Positions 16,860 through 25,594 of a stretch of 64,000 nucleotides of DNA are shown piece after piece. The translations under genes and the position numbers were made by a program. Under the pieces are notes generated by a model. That model did no database searches. It was not told the origin of the DNA and saw only the letters and a program-made list of their open reading frames with translations. This stretch comes from CAVVNC01 sp963750015 (lineage in GTDB: Bacteria; Desulfobacterota; Syntrophorhabdia; Syntrophorhabdales; WCHB1-27). Position 1 is the first letter of the stretch, and each line of letters starts with the position of its first letter. Where the stretch lies: contig CAVVPU010000059.1 in NCBI GenBank assembly GCA_963750015.1, positions 14,181 to 78,180 of the forward strand, in the 5' to 3' direction.

Positions 16860-17167
16860 CCTTCCCGATACCCCTAGGACAGGCCATGATGGTGGCCGCT
16901 ATCCTTTTCTGTATCGGCCTTGCGGGCGTGATTGTGCGGCGGGACGCCATCTTCGTCCTTCTCTCCTTGGAGGTCATGCTCAACGCAGCAGGACTTGCCT
17001 TCGTAGTAGCCGGTGCCCGCTGGCATCAGACGGACGGACAGGTGATGTTTCTTTTTATCCTGGCTGTGGCCGCCGCTGAAGTCTCAATCGGCCTTGCCCT
17101 CGTTCTCTGGCTTTACCACTGGAACAAGACGGTCGATATAGACCGGGCTAGTTCCATGAGGGGCTGA
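16856..17167 (+). CDS. nuoK: NADH-quinone oxidoreductase subunit K
   Basis: Small three-helix membrane subunit, 103 aa. Conserved glutamates in helix 2 (LLSLEVMLNAAG) and helix 3 (AVAAAEVSIGLALVL) are both present; they form part of the proton-translocating channel. ATG 16856 overlaps the nuoJ stop and follows AAAAAAGGAG. The frame is open upstream within nuoJ but only the part from 16856 resembles NuoK. Confidence 0.94.
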   Translation: MTFPIPLGQAMMVAAILFCIGLAGVIVRRDAIFVLLSLEVMLNAAGLAFVVAGARWHQTDGQVMFLFILAVAAAEVSIGLALVLWLYHWNKTVDIDRASSMRG

Positions 17168-17168
17168 C

Positions 17169-19061
17169 ATGTTCGAGCTGCTCTGGCTGATCCCGGCCCT
17201 TCCTTTCGCAGGTTTTCTACTGATCATAATTCTCGGAAGAAGGATCTCCGGGGCAACGGCTGCCTCCATAGGATCCATTGCGGTAGGGCTTTCGATGCTG
17301 CTTTCCCTCTGCATTGCCGCCGTCTTTGTCAGCGGGCCTGTTCCGGGGCTCAAGTATTCCCAGACACTGTGGACCTGGTTGACGGTTGACGGATTCAGCC
17401 CGACCATTGGACTCAGCCTCGACGGCCTTTCTTGTGTGATGGCAGTTGTCATCACCGTGGTGGCCTTTCTCATTCATCTTTATTCAGTAGCATCTATGAG
17501 CGGAGATGAAGGCTATCGCCGCTTCTTTGCCTATATGAATCTTTTCGTGGGTTCCATGCTGACCCTCGTACTTGCCGATAATCTACTCCTCCTTTATCTA
17601 GGCTGGGAGGGCGTTGGCCTTTGTTCATACTTGCTCATAGGTTTTTGGTATCGGGAGGCCGCCAACGGGAAGGCAGCGATCAAAGCGTTTCTGGTCACCC
17701 GTGTAGGAGACACCTCTTTCGCCATCGGCTTGTTCCTTCTATTTTTTAGCCTTGGCACCTTGCAGATTCAGGAGCTCATACAGAAAGCAACCGTTTCCTG
17801 GGTGCCTGGGTCTGCCGTCGCAACTGCCGCTGCTGCCCTGCTTTTGGGTGGGGCCCTCGGCAAGTCTGCCCAGCTACCCCTCCAGACGTGGCTTCCCGAC
17901 GCTATGGCGGGTCCTACTCCGGTAAGCGCTCTCATCCACGCGGCAACCATGGTAACGGCAGGGGTCTATCTGATAGCGCGGATGCACGTGCTCTTTATCC
18001 TTGCCCCGGTTATCCAGTTTGCCGTGGCCCTCATAGGTGCCCTGACTCTTCTTATGGCCGGCGTGAGCGCCCTCACGCAAAAAGATATAAAACGGGTCCT
18101 TGCCTACTCCACTATGAGCCAGGTGGGCTACATGTTCCTTGCCCTGGGGGCCGGCGCATGGTCCGCGGCGATCTTCCATTTCATGACCCATGCCTTTTTC
18201 AAGGCCCTCCTCTTTCTGAGTGCCGGCGTCGTTATTCAGGCATTGGACAACGAGCACGATATCTTCAAGATGGGTGGGCTCAGAAAGAAGATTCCCGCTG
18301 CCTTTTGGTCCTTTCTCATAGGAGCAGCCTCCCTTTCCGCGCTGCCCCTGGTCACGGCCGGCTTTTACAGCAAGGAAATGATTCTTGGTGAGGTGTGGGC
18401 CTCACCCATGGGAGGTCAATGGTTATGGGCCGCCGGTGTGGTCGGGGCGATCCTTACCTCTCTTTACTCGTTCAGGGCGGTTTTTGTGGTTTTCTTTGGA
18501 AAAGCAAAGGCGCAGCCAAGATACCGGCCGGTTTTACTCATGACAGTACCCCTGGCAGTACTTTCGGTCTTTTCAATTGGGGCCGGCTTTGTCGAGCTGC
18601 CCAAAACGCTCGGGAACATGACCCTGCTCACCAGCCTTCTGCATACGGTCCTCCCATCGGAAGCCTCTCGTCCGGCCTCCTTTCAAGGGCAGGTCTCACT
18701 CCAGATAGCCACCTCATTAGCTTCCTTGGCGGGACTATTCCTGGCGGCATTCTTTTATCTTCTTCGTCCTTCCCTTCCAGGGAGCCTCATGGATAGGCCT
18801 GCCATGGGCGCCTTGCACCGGTTCTGGTTTGCTGGGTGGGGCTTCGACAGGCTGTACGACACTCTATTTGTGACCCCTTTTGTCGGAATAGCCCGCCTCA
18901 ACAGGAGAGATTGCGTAGATCTCCTCTATGGGGGAGTCGCATGGCTCGCGGCAAGGGGTAACCGGGGATTGGCCCTGACCGAGTCGGGCAAGGTGAGGTG
19001 GTACGTACTGGGAGTGGCATTGGGCGTGGTGCTCTTCCTGGGAATAGTGGTGTTCCTGTGA
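17169..19061 (+). CDS. nuoL: NADH-quinone oxidoreductase subunit L
   Basis: Antiporter-like, proton-pumping membrane subunit, 630 aa with about 16 hydrophobic helices including the C-terminal lateral helix. Conserved segments include WEGVGLCSYLLIGFWY (channel Glu), LPDAMAGPTPVSALIHAATM, MSQVGYMFLALG and HAFFKALLFLSAG. One base separates it from nuoK; its stop overlaps nuoM (GTGA). Intact. Confidence 0.95.
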   Translation: MFELLWLIPALPFAGFLLIIILGRRISGATAASIGSIAVGLSMLLSLCIAAVFVSGPVPGLKYSQTLWTWLTVDGFSPTIGLSLDGLSCVMAVVITVVAFLIHLYSVASMSGDEGYRRFFAYMNLFVGSMLTLVLADNLLLLYLGWEGVGLCSYLLIGFWYREAANGKAAIKAFLVTRVGDTSFAIGLFLLFFSLGTLQIQELIQKATVSWVPGSAVATAAAALLLGGALGKSAQLPLQTWLPDAMAGPTPVSALIHAATMVTAGVYLIARMHVLFILAPVIQFAVALIGALTLLMAGVSALTQKDIKRVLAYSTMSQVGYMFLALGAGAWSAAIFHFMTHAFFKALLFLSAGVVIQALDNEHDIFKMGGLRKKIPAAFWSFLIGAASLSALPLVTAGFYSKEMILGEVWASPMGGQWLWAAGVVGAILTSLYSFRAVFVVFFGKAKAQPRYRPVLLMTVPLAVLSVFSIGAGFVELPKTLGNMTLLTSLLHTVLPSEASRPASFQGQVSLQIATSLASLAGLFLAAFFYLLRPSLPGSLMDRPAMGALHRFWFAGWGFDRLYDTLFVTPFVGIARLNRRDCVDLLYGGVAWLAARGNRGLALTESGKVRWYVLGVALGVVLFLGIVVFL

Positions 19062-20629
19062 TACTGGTGGCGATACTCTTTGTCCCCGTCTGCGCCGGAG
19101 TCCTCGCCTGCCTTTCTCGGTCCCTCGATGAAAGGCTGCCCGGCTGGGTTTCTTTTACCGGCCTCTTCGTCGATTTTCTTCTGGTGGTCTATCTATGGCT
19201 GGCCCACGTCGGCGCTACGCCCTCGGCCCCTTGGTTTGCCGAGGTTGAAGCGCCGTGGTTTGCCCCTCTGGGAGTCAACTTTCATCTGGCCCTCGATGGG
19301 GTCGGACTGATCCTGATCGCCCTCACCGCATTCCTGGGCTGTCTGTCTGTCCTCGCCTCCTGGAAGGGAGTGGGGGAACGGAACGGCCTTTATTTTCTCT
19401 GCCTTACCTGGACAATCGCCGGCATCCTTGGTGTTTTTCTCGCCGTCGACCTTTTTCTGTTCTACTTTGCCTGGGAGTTCATGCTTGTGCCTATGTTCTT
19501 TCTCATCGCCCTTTGGGGACACGAGGATAGGTTCAGGGCAGGAGTCAAATTCTTTGTCTTCACGCAAGCAGGCGGCCTCCTCATGCTCGGTGCCATCCTT
19601 GGACTCTACTTTGTCCACGGAAGAGCTACCGGTGTATACACTTTCGATTTGTCCCACCTGACAGCCTTCCCCATGAGCGCACGAACCGGCCAGTTCCTTT
19701 TGTGGGGCTTCCTTGCCGCATTCCTCATAAAGCTGCCTGCCTTTCCGGTTCATACGTGGCTACCCGACGCTCACACCCAGGCACCCACCGCCGGGAGCAT
19801 GATCCTTGCCGGTCTTCTTCTGAAGACCGGAGCGTACGGAATTATCCGCTTTGCCGTGCCCCTTTTCCCGGGTCCTATGCACGCAGTTTCCCTTCCCCTT
19901 GAGGTCTTGGGAGTGATCGGTATTCTTTATGGTGCCCTCCTTGCCTTCGGGCAAATTGACCTGAAAAAACTCGTGGCTTACACGAGCGTAAGCCATATGG
20001 GATTCGTACTACTGGGGTTGTCTGTGGGCAATGAGCTTGCCCTTCAAGGCACGATTTTGCAAATCGTGTCCCACGGGCTCAGCACGGGGGCCCTGTTCTT
20101 CCTCGTAGGTGCAATTCAGGAAAGACTTCAAACCAGGGACCTTTCACTTATGGGCGGCCTTTGGAGTCTGGCGCCGCGCCTCGGTGGATCTTTCCTGTTT
20201 TTTGCCCTCGCTTCCCTTGGATTACCGGGAATGGGTAATTTTGCGGGGGAATTTCTCGTGGTCCTCGGCGCGTATAAGGTCAGCCCCGTCGTTGCGGCGA
20301 TTGCGGCCCTCGGTTTCATTGCCTCCACAGCCTATTCCCTGCGCATGATGCAGCGCGTTTTCTTTGGGACAAACGATCATGGATGGCGGATGGCCGATCT
20401 CTCTGCCCGGGAAATGGCAGTGGTGGTTGTCATGATGCTGCCCCTTCTGTGGGTCGGATTTTACCCTCAATCCTTTGTTAAGGTCACGCAAGGCATCTGG
20501 TTGAGGCAGGGCGCTGGGAAGGTCATTGAACGAAGAGCTTCTCAGCCGGAGCTTTCAGGTGTGCAGATGAGAATCAGTCGCAACCTATCGAGCCCTCAAG
20601 AGTCGGGTGAGACTTGGAAACAGAGATGA
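19058..20629 (+). CDS. nuoM: NADH-quinone oxidoreductase subunit M
   Basis: Second antiporter-like subunit, 523 aa, about 14 helices. Landmarks are AWEFMLVPMFFLIALWG, LPDAHTQAPTAGSMILAGLL and SVSHMGFVLLGL. I take GTG at 19058, overlapping the nuoL stop, as start, in keeping with the overlaps elsewhere in the operon; an earlier in-frame start inside nuoL would add 20 unrelated residues. The C-terminal 40 residues after the last helix are hydrophilic and not conserved. Confidence 0.93.
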   Translation: MILVAILFVPVCAGVLACLSRSLDERLPGWVSFTGLFVDFLLVVYLWLAHVGATPSAPWFAEVEAPWFAPLGVNFHLALDGVGLILIALTAFLGCLSVLASWKGVGERNGLYFLCLTWTIAGILGVFLAVDLFLFYFAWEFMLVPMFFLIALWGHEDRFRAGVKFFVFTQAGGLLMLGAILGLYFVHGRATGVYTFDLSHLTAFPMSARTGQFLLWGFLAAFLIKLPAFPVHTWLPDAHTQAPTAGSMILAGLLLKTGAYGIIRFAVPLFPGPMHAVSLPLEVLGVIGILYGALLAFGQIDLKKLVAYTSVSHMGFVLLGLSVGNELALQGTILQIVSHGLSTGALFFLVGAIQERLQTRDLSLMGGLWSLAPRLGGSFLFFALASLGLPGMGNFAGEFLVVLGAYKVSPVVAAIAALGFIASTAYSLRMMQRVFFGTNDHGWRMADLSAREMAVVVVMMLPLLWVGFYPQSFVKVTQGIWLRQGAGKVIERRASQPELSGVQMRISRNLSSPQESGETWKQR

Positions 20630-22062
20630 GACTTTCCCTCGGGCCCATGCTCCCCTTCATGATCATCGCCTCAACTATAGTGATCGCCATGATTGCCCTT
20701 GCTTTCTCAAGAAGCCATAGATTCACTTTTTATCTCACTTTGCTGGGCATCGCAGTTGCCTTCGCCGCCCTCGTGTACCTTAGGCCATCGGGCACCCGGC
20801 TTATCGGAAAGCTTTTCGTCATCGATAGTTTTGCCTCCTTTTACAGCGCCCTGTTATTGGCAGCGTCTTTCTCAATAACTCTGATCAGTTTCGATTACCT
20901 TGAAAGGCGACCGGAAGGGAAAGAAGAGTACTATATCCTCCTGCTTGGCGCCCTTCTTGGAGCAATGGTCGTCGTAGGGGCCCGACACTTTGTCTCCTTT
21001 TTCCTGGGTTTGGAGGTCTTGAGCATCTCTCTCTATCCCCTCATTGCCTATCAACGAACAACTCCCATCTATACCGAAGCGGGACTCAAGTATCTCGTGC
21101 TATCGGCTGTCTCGTCTGCTTTCTTGTTATTCGGCATGGCCCTCGTGTACGCCATCACCGGAACCATGGACTTTACCCTGTCCGGGCAGGCCGTGGCCCG
21201 ATTGGCAGACCAATGGCCCCTATCCGTCGCAGGGATCGTGCTTCTTCTTGTCGGCATAGGTTTCAAACTTGGGGTAGTCCCGTTTCATATGTGGACGCCG
21301 GATGTCTACGAAGGAGCGCCTGCTCCGGTGGCGGCATTCATTGCCACCGTTTCCAAGGGATCGATATTCGGTCTCATGCTGAGGTTCTTCTCCGGTAACA
21401 GCCTCCTCGATCATCATCAGGTTTTTCTCGTGTTTGCAGTTATCGCCATTGCCTCCATGTTCGCAGGGAACCTCCTTGCCCTTTTTCAGGACAACCTGAA
21501 AAGGGTTCTCGCCTATTCCTCGATAGCCCATTTCGGTTACCTTCTGGTGGCATTTCTTTCATCGGGTCCTTTCCGAGCCACGGCCGTAACTTTTTATCTC
21601 GTCGCCTACTTCGTGACGACCCTCGGTGCCTTCGGGACAATTACGCTCCTTTCCTCGAAAGAAAGGGATGCGGATGGACTTCCGGAATATACCGGACTTT
21701 TTAACAGACGCCCCTGGCTTGCGGCCGTCTTCGTGCTCATGCTGCTCTCCCTCGCGGGAATGCCCCTTACCGCTGGATTCATAGCGAAAATCTTCGTCCT
21801 GGCGGCAGGTGTCGACTCTCTGCTCTGGGTCTTGGTAATAGCCCTCATCGTCAACAGCGTCATAGGTATCTTCTACTATTTAAGGATCGTCATGGCCATC
21901 TTCAAACCGTCGGTTCCGGGAGGCGCCTCCGCTCCACCGGTGTCTCCCTTGAAAGGTCGACTCCTCATGGCAGTCCTCTTCATCCTACTCGTCTGGTGGG
22001 GCGTTTACCCTATCACTTTGATTAACCTCATTGGACGGATAGGCGTCGGCCCCAGCCCTTGA
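20626..22062 (+). CDS. nuoN: NADH-quinone oxidoreductase subunit N
   Basis: Third antiporter-like membrane subunit, 478 aa, about 14 helices. Landmarks are FFLGLEVLSISLYPLIAYQR (channel Glu), FKLGVVPFHMWTPDVYEGAP, AYSSIAHFGYLLVAF and AGMPLTAGFIAKIFVLAAG. ATG 20626 overlaps the nuoM stop (ATGA); an in-frame TTG at 20614 would add four residues. Last gene of the nuo operon. Confidence 0.94.
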   Translation: MRLSLGPMLPFMIIASTIVIAMIALAFSRSHRFTFYLTLLGIAVAFAALVYLRPSGTRLIGKLFVIDSFASFYSALLLAASFSITLISFDYLERRPEGKEEYYILLLGALLGAMVVVGARHFVSFFLGLEVLSISLYPLIAYQRTTPIYTEAGLKYLVLSAVSSAFLLFGMALVYAITGTMDFTLSGQAVARLADQWPLSVAGIVLLLVGIGFKLGVVPFHMWTPDVYEGAPAPVAAFIATVSKGSIFGLMLRFFSGNSLLDHHQVFLVFAVIAIASMFAGNLLALFQDNLKRVLAYSSIAHFGYLLVAFLSSGPFRATAVTFYLVAYFVTTLGAFGTITLLSSKERDADGLPEYTGLFNRRPWLAAVFVLMLLSLAGMPLTAGFIAKIFVLAAGVDSLLWVLVIALIVNSVIGIFYYLRIVMAIFKPSVPGGASAPPVSPLKGRLLMAVLFILLVWWGVYPITLINLIGRIGVGPSP

Positions 22063-22217
22063 GTCCCGCGACTTTTTCAGCTTGCAACTTTTGAAGAAAA
22101 GCTACAAGTTATAGAGGGGCTACGACACTGGCCCGGGAAAGTGCCTTTTTTGGGATTCGTATCAGACTTTTCGAATGACCAAGGTGTGACGAGGAAGCCT
22201 ACGGGGATAGGACGGTC
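22063..22217. other. Intergenic region nuoN to ROK kinase with imperfect stem-loop
   Basis: No gene is seen here. Bases 22081-22092 and 22097-22108 form an imperfect 12-bp stem (about three mismatches) with a 4-nt loop, not followed by a U-run, and a T6 stretch lies near 22144. A weak terminator is possible but not convincing. Confidence 0.3.
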
Positions 22218-23216
22218 GTGAAACATAGAATGAATGGAACACGGGCGCTCGGAGTCGACCTAGGGGGAACCAAGCTGGAAGTCGCCCTGGTGGACGAAGG
22301 CGGAAGGGTCCTCGACTCAATCAGGATGCCCACCGACGTGCGAGGCGGACCCCTTGCTATAGAACGTGATATTGTGAGGATGGCGACGACCCTTCAAAGC
22401 AAGGCCGGATGCGCCCTTGCAGGCATCGGAGTGGGCATCGCGGGACAGATAGATGGAAAGACCGGGGTCGTTCGTTTTTCCCCGAATCTGGAGTGGCATG
22501 AGGTACCTCTTCTCGCCGATCTGCAACGCCTGCTCGATATGCCGACTGCGGTCACCAACGACGTCCGGGCCATTACCTGGGGGGAATGGGCCCACGGGGC
22601 GGGACAGGGCTTGAATGATCTCATCTGTCTGTACGTGGGCACCGGCATAGGAGGAGGCGTTGTCAGTGGCGGCAATTTGCTCACGGGCTGCTCCAACACG
22701 GCTGCTGAGCTGGGCCATGTTGTCGTCGATATGAACGGTCCACCTTGCACGTGCGGCGGGACCGGCTGTCTTGAGTCGCTGGCTGGGGGTTGGGCTATTG
22801 CCCGGCAGGCTCAGCAGATGATCCGGGAGAACGAAGAGGCGGGCAGGGCCTTGCTTGCCATGGTCGACGGCTCCATTGAAATGATCAGCGCTGAAATTGT
22901 TGCCAGAGCAGCCTCTGAAGGGGACGACCTGTCCCTTGCGCTTTTGAAGAAAGTGGGCACGGCCCTCACCGCGGGCTGCGTGAGTCTGGTGAACGCGTTC
23001 AATCCTTGCAGGCTCATCCTGGGCGGAGGCGTCGTAGATGGTGTGCCTCAGCTCGTTGACGAGGTACAACGGGGCATAAAGCAATTTGCCCTTCCTGCGG
23101 CCGCGTCTGCTCTCGACGTGGTGCAGGGCAAACTGGGCAGCAGCGCAGGTGTAATAGGTGCGGCCAGTCTCGCAATGAGCCTATTTGGAAGTAAGGGCGA
23201 ACCGACAGGCAGGTGA
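22218..23216 (+). CDS. ROK-family sugar kinase, probable glucokinase
   Basis: A 332-aa ROK kinase. The ATP/phosphate motif LGVDLGGTKLEVALVD is near residue 11, the substrate region holds VTNDVRAITWGEW and GTGIGGGVV, and the zinc motif CTCGGTGCLES matches the CxCGxxGCxE signature of ROK proteins. It lacks the N-terminal helix-turn-helix of ROK repressors, so it is an enzyme. Glucokinase is the best reading from its neighbours (rpiB, PGI, gnd and, beyond nuo, zwf), supplying glucose-6-P. GTG 22218 is the longest start; ATG 22230 is an alternative. Probably co-transcribed with rpiB (3 bp apart). Confidence 0.85.
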   Translation: MKHRMNGTRALGVDLGGTKLEVALVDEGGRVLDSIRMPTDVRGGPLAIERDIVRMATTLQSKAGCALAGIGVGIAGQIDGKTGVVRFSPNLEWHEVPLLADLQRLLDMPTAVTNDVRAITWGEWAHGAGQGLNDLICLYVGTGIGGGVVSGGNLLTGCSNTAAELGHVVVDMNGPPCTCGGTGCLESLAGGWAIARQAQQMIRENEEAGRALLAMVDGSIEMISAEIVARAASEGDDLSLALLKKVGTALTAGCVSLVNAFNPCRLILGGGVVDGVPQLVDEVQRGIKQFALPAAASALDVVQGKLGSSAGVIGAASLAMSLFGSKGEPTGR

Positions 23217-23219
23217 GTC

Positions 23220-23675
23220 ATGCTGATAGGAATGGCGGGGGATCACGCCGGTTTCGAGCTTAAGGCAACGCTGGCGGGCCTGCTGCGGCAGGCAGGGCAC
23301 GAAGTGATCGATTTCGGCCCCCTTAGTCTGGAGCCCGGGGACGACTATCCCGATTTCGTCGTACCCATGGCCGAGGCAGTGGCACAAAGGCGGGTCGAGC
23401 GAGGAATAGCCGTGTGTGGCAGTGGTGTGGGCGCCTGCGTAGCTGCCAATAAGGTGACAGGGGTCAGGGCTGCCCTCGTGCACGATGTCTTTTCAGCGCA
23501 TCAGGGCGTCGAAGATGATGATATGAACGTGCTCTGCCTTGGCGGAAGAGTACTCGGCTTTGCTCTTGCGTGGGACCTGGTGAAGACATTTCTTTCTGCC
23601 GGCTTCATAGGGGCCGAACGACACAACCGCCGAATTAGGAAATTAGAGCAGTTGGAGAAGAAAGAACGCCGGTAA
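23220..23675 (+). CDS. rpiB: Ribose-5-phosphate isomerase B
   Basis: Interconverts ribulose-5-P and ribose-5-P. The 151-aa protein has the RpiB/LacAB fold with DHAGFELK at the N-terminus, VDY-type segment DDYPDF, and the active-site loop AVCGSGVGACVAANK whose Cys is the catalytic base in this family; HNRRIRK near the C-terminus binds phosphate. ATG 23220 lies 3 bp after the kinase stop. It links Gnd output (ribulose-5-P) to transketolase. Confidence 0.93.
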   Translation: MLIGMAGDHAGFELKATLAGLLRQAGHEVIDFGPLSLEPGDDYPDFVVPMAEAVAQRRVERGIAVCGSGVGACVAANKVTGVRAALVHDVFSAHQGVEDDDMNVLCLGGRVLGFALAWDLVKTFLSAGFIGAERHNRRIRKLEQLEKKERR

Positions 23676-23720
23676 TTCTTCTGAAAAGGCGTGGGATAAG
23701 GATATCAAGAGGAGAAACAA

Positions 23721-25514
23721 GTGAAGGGAGACAGGATCAACCCCCAGATTCTTAATCTGGGCAAACAGGACACGGTACTCAGGCAAACGGGAGACACCAT
23801 GGCCGAAGCAGCCTCTTTTCAATCATTGCGTCTGTCACCCCTGATTGAAAGGATGGAGCAGGAAGGTACGGTGCGGCGATTATGGGAGAAGGACGGAAGC
23901 ATATGGAAGACAGATCCGCAAGAGCAGGCGGGCATACGGGGAAGCCTCGGATGGCTGCACGTTCCTGAAATAATGAAGGAACGAGCGGACGAAGTCGTTT
24001 CCTTCGTCAAACGGGTCAAGGGAGCCGGTTTTACCCACGTGGTGCATATGGGAATGGGCGGAAGCAGCCTCGCGCCCCTTGTCTTCGACCAGCTCTTCCC
24101 TCCGGCCTCTGAGGGGCTCCCCTTGATCGTCCTCGACACCACGGACGCTGTTACCGTGGCCAATGTGGAGCGGCAGGTGTTGCTGACCACCACACTCTTT
24201 ATCGTTGCGAGCAAGTCAGGGACGACTTCGGAGCCCCTGGCTTTCGGGGAATACTTTTTTGACCGCGTGAAGGCCCTTAAGGGAGAGCGGGCCGGGGAGA
24301 ACTTCGTTGCCATAACAGACCCTGGCACGCCTTTGGTTCGTTTGGCGGACGAACGCCGTTTCGCACGGACTTTTCTTAATTTTCCCGACATTGGCGGACG
24401 TTACTCTGCGCTGTCCTATTTTGGTCTCCTTCCGGCGGCCCTCTTGGGTCTCGATCTGAAAAAGCTTATGGAACAGGCAATAATAATGTCACGCGCATGC
24501 GGTCCGTCGGTGCCTGTAAAGGAGAATCCCGGAGCCCTTCTTGGTGCCGCCATGGGGGAAATGGCCAGAATGGGAAGGGACAAGATAACCTTCCTGCTCA
24601 CCGAGCCCTTGGCCAATCTTGGTATGTGGCTCGAGCAGCTCATAGCGGAGAGCACCGGAAAAGAGGGGACAGGCTTGCTTCCGGTCACCGGCGAGCCCGC
24701 AGGGAGCCCCGGTGACTACGGCAAGGACCGTCTCTTTGTCTATATCTATCTTAAGGGGCGTGGAGACTCCGGGCTCGAAGAAGCTGTGAGGCTACTAGAG
24801 GCTGCAAACCTGCCGGTGATTTTCATCGAGATATTGGAGGAAACCGCGATTGCCCAGGAGTTCTTCCGATGGGAGATCGCAACTGCAGTGGCAGGGGCAA
24901 TACTCGGAATAAATCCTTTCGACCAGCCGAACGTGCAGGAAAGCAAGGACGCCACGAACCGGTTGTTGAAGAGCATCCAGGAGCGTGGTTCCCTGACGGA
25001 GCCTGCTCCGGTGATGACCCACGGATCCTTGAGCTTCTTTGCCAGGGATGGTGCCGACAGCCCAGAACAGCTTCTTTGGGGATTTCTCTCACAGGCACGC
25101 CCGGGCGATTATGTCTCGTTCCAGGCGTATCTTAGCGAGGAGTCCGAAACGCAGAGTCTCCTTGACGCGATCCGGCTCAACATTAGGGATTCGCTCCAGC
25201 TCGCCACCACCATCGGATACGGTCCACGCTTTCTTCACTCTACAGGCCAGTTCCATAAAGGAGGCCTCAATAGGGGACTCTTTATCCAACTTACTGTTCG
25301 AGACGCGATCGATATCTCGATCCCCGGTAAACAGTACACTTTTGGGATATTCAAGAAAGCGCAAGCACTCGGAGACCTGGAGGCATTAAATAAGCACGGT
25401 CGGCGGGTCATGCGGATCGACCTAGGCGATGATCCGAAGAGGGGGCTCAGCCTCTTGCGAAGGCTTATTGCGGGTGCCCTATCTGTGGGGGGCCAGACCA
25501 CCATGCGCACTTGA
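23721..25514 (+). CDS. pgi: Glucose-6-phosphate isomerase (PGI domain of the Tal-PGI type)
   Basis: A 597-aa phosphoglucose isomerase. Visible SIS-fold signatures are HMGMGGSSLAP, ASKSGTTSEPLAFGEYF, DIGGRYSALSYFG and the C-terminal YGPRFLHSTGQFHKGG. The N-terminal part (RRLWEKDGSIWKTDP, GWLHVPEIM) corresponds to the linker and PGI portion of bifunctional transaldolase/PGI proteins of other bacteria, but no transaldolase domain is present; that activity is encoded separately at 3187-4050. GTG 23721 follows AGAGGAGA. It would recycle fructose-6-P to glucose-6-P, closing an oxidative pentose cycle with zwf. Confidence 0.9.
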   Translation: MKGDRINPQILNLGKQDTVLRQTGDTMAEAASFQSLRLSPLIERMEQEGTVRRLWEKDGSIWKTDPQEQAGIRGSLGWLHVPEIMKERADEVVSFVKRVKGAGFTHVVHMGMGGSSLAPLVFDQLFPPASEGLPLIVLDTTDAVTVANVERQVLLTTTLFIVASKSGTTSEPLAFGEYFFDRVKALKGERAGENFVAITDPGTPLVRLADERRFARTFLNFPDIGGRYSALSYFGLLPAALLGLDLKKLMEQAIIMSRACGPSVPVKENPGALLGAAMGEMARMGRDKITFLLTEPLANLGMWLEQLIAESTGKEGTGLLPVTGEPAGSPGDYGKDRLFVYIYLKGRGDSGLEEAVRLLEAANLPVIFIEILEETAIAQEFFRWEIATAVAGAILGINPFDQPNVQESKDATNRLLKSIQERGSLTEPAPVMTHGSLSFFARDGADSPEQLLWGFLSQARPGDYVSFQAYLSEESETQSLLDAIRLNIRDSLQLATTIGYGPRFLHSTGQFHKGGLNRGLFIQLTVRDAIDISIPGKQYTFGIFKKAQALGDLEALNKHGRRVMRIDLGDDPKRGLSLLRRLIAGALSVGGQTTMRT

Positions 25515-25594
25515 CGGTCTTTTTCTGTACATTCTTAAAGGCACGGATGTGATTTGCCGCATTTGACCCATACGGATAAGGAGGTTCCGGCCGG

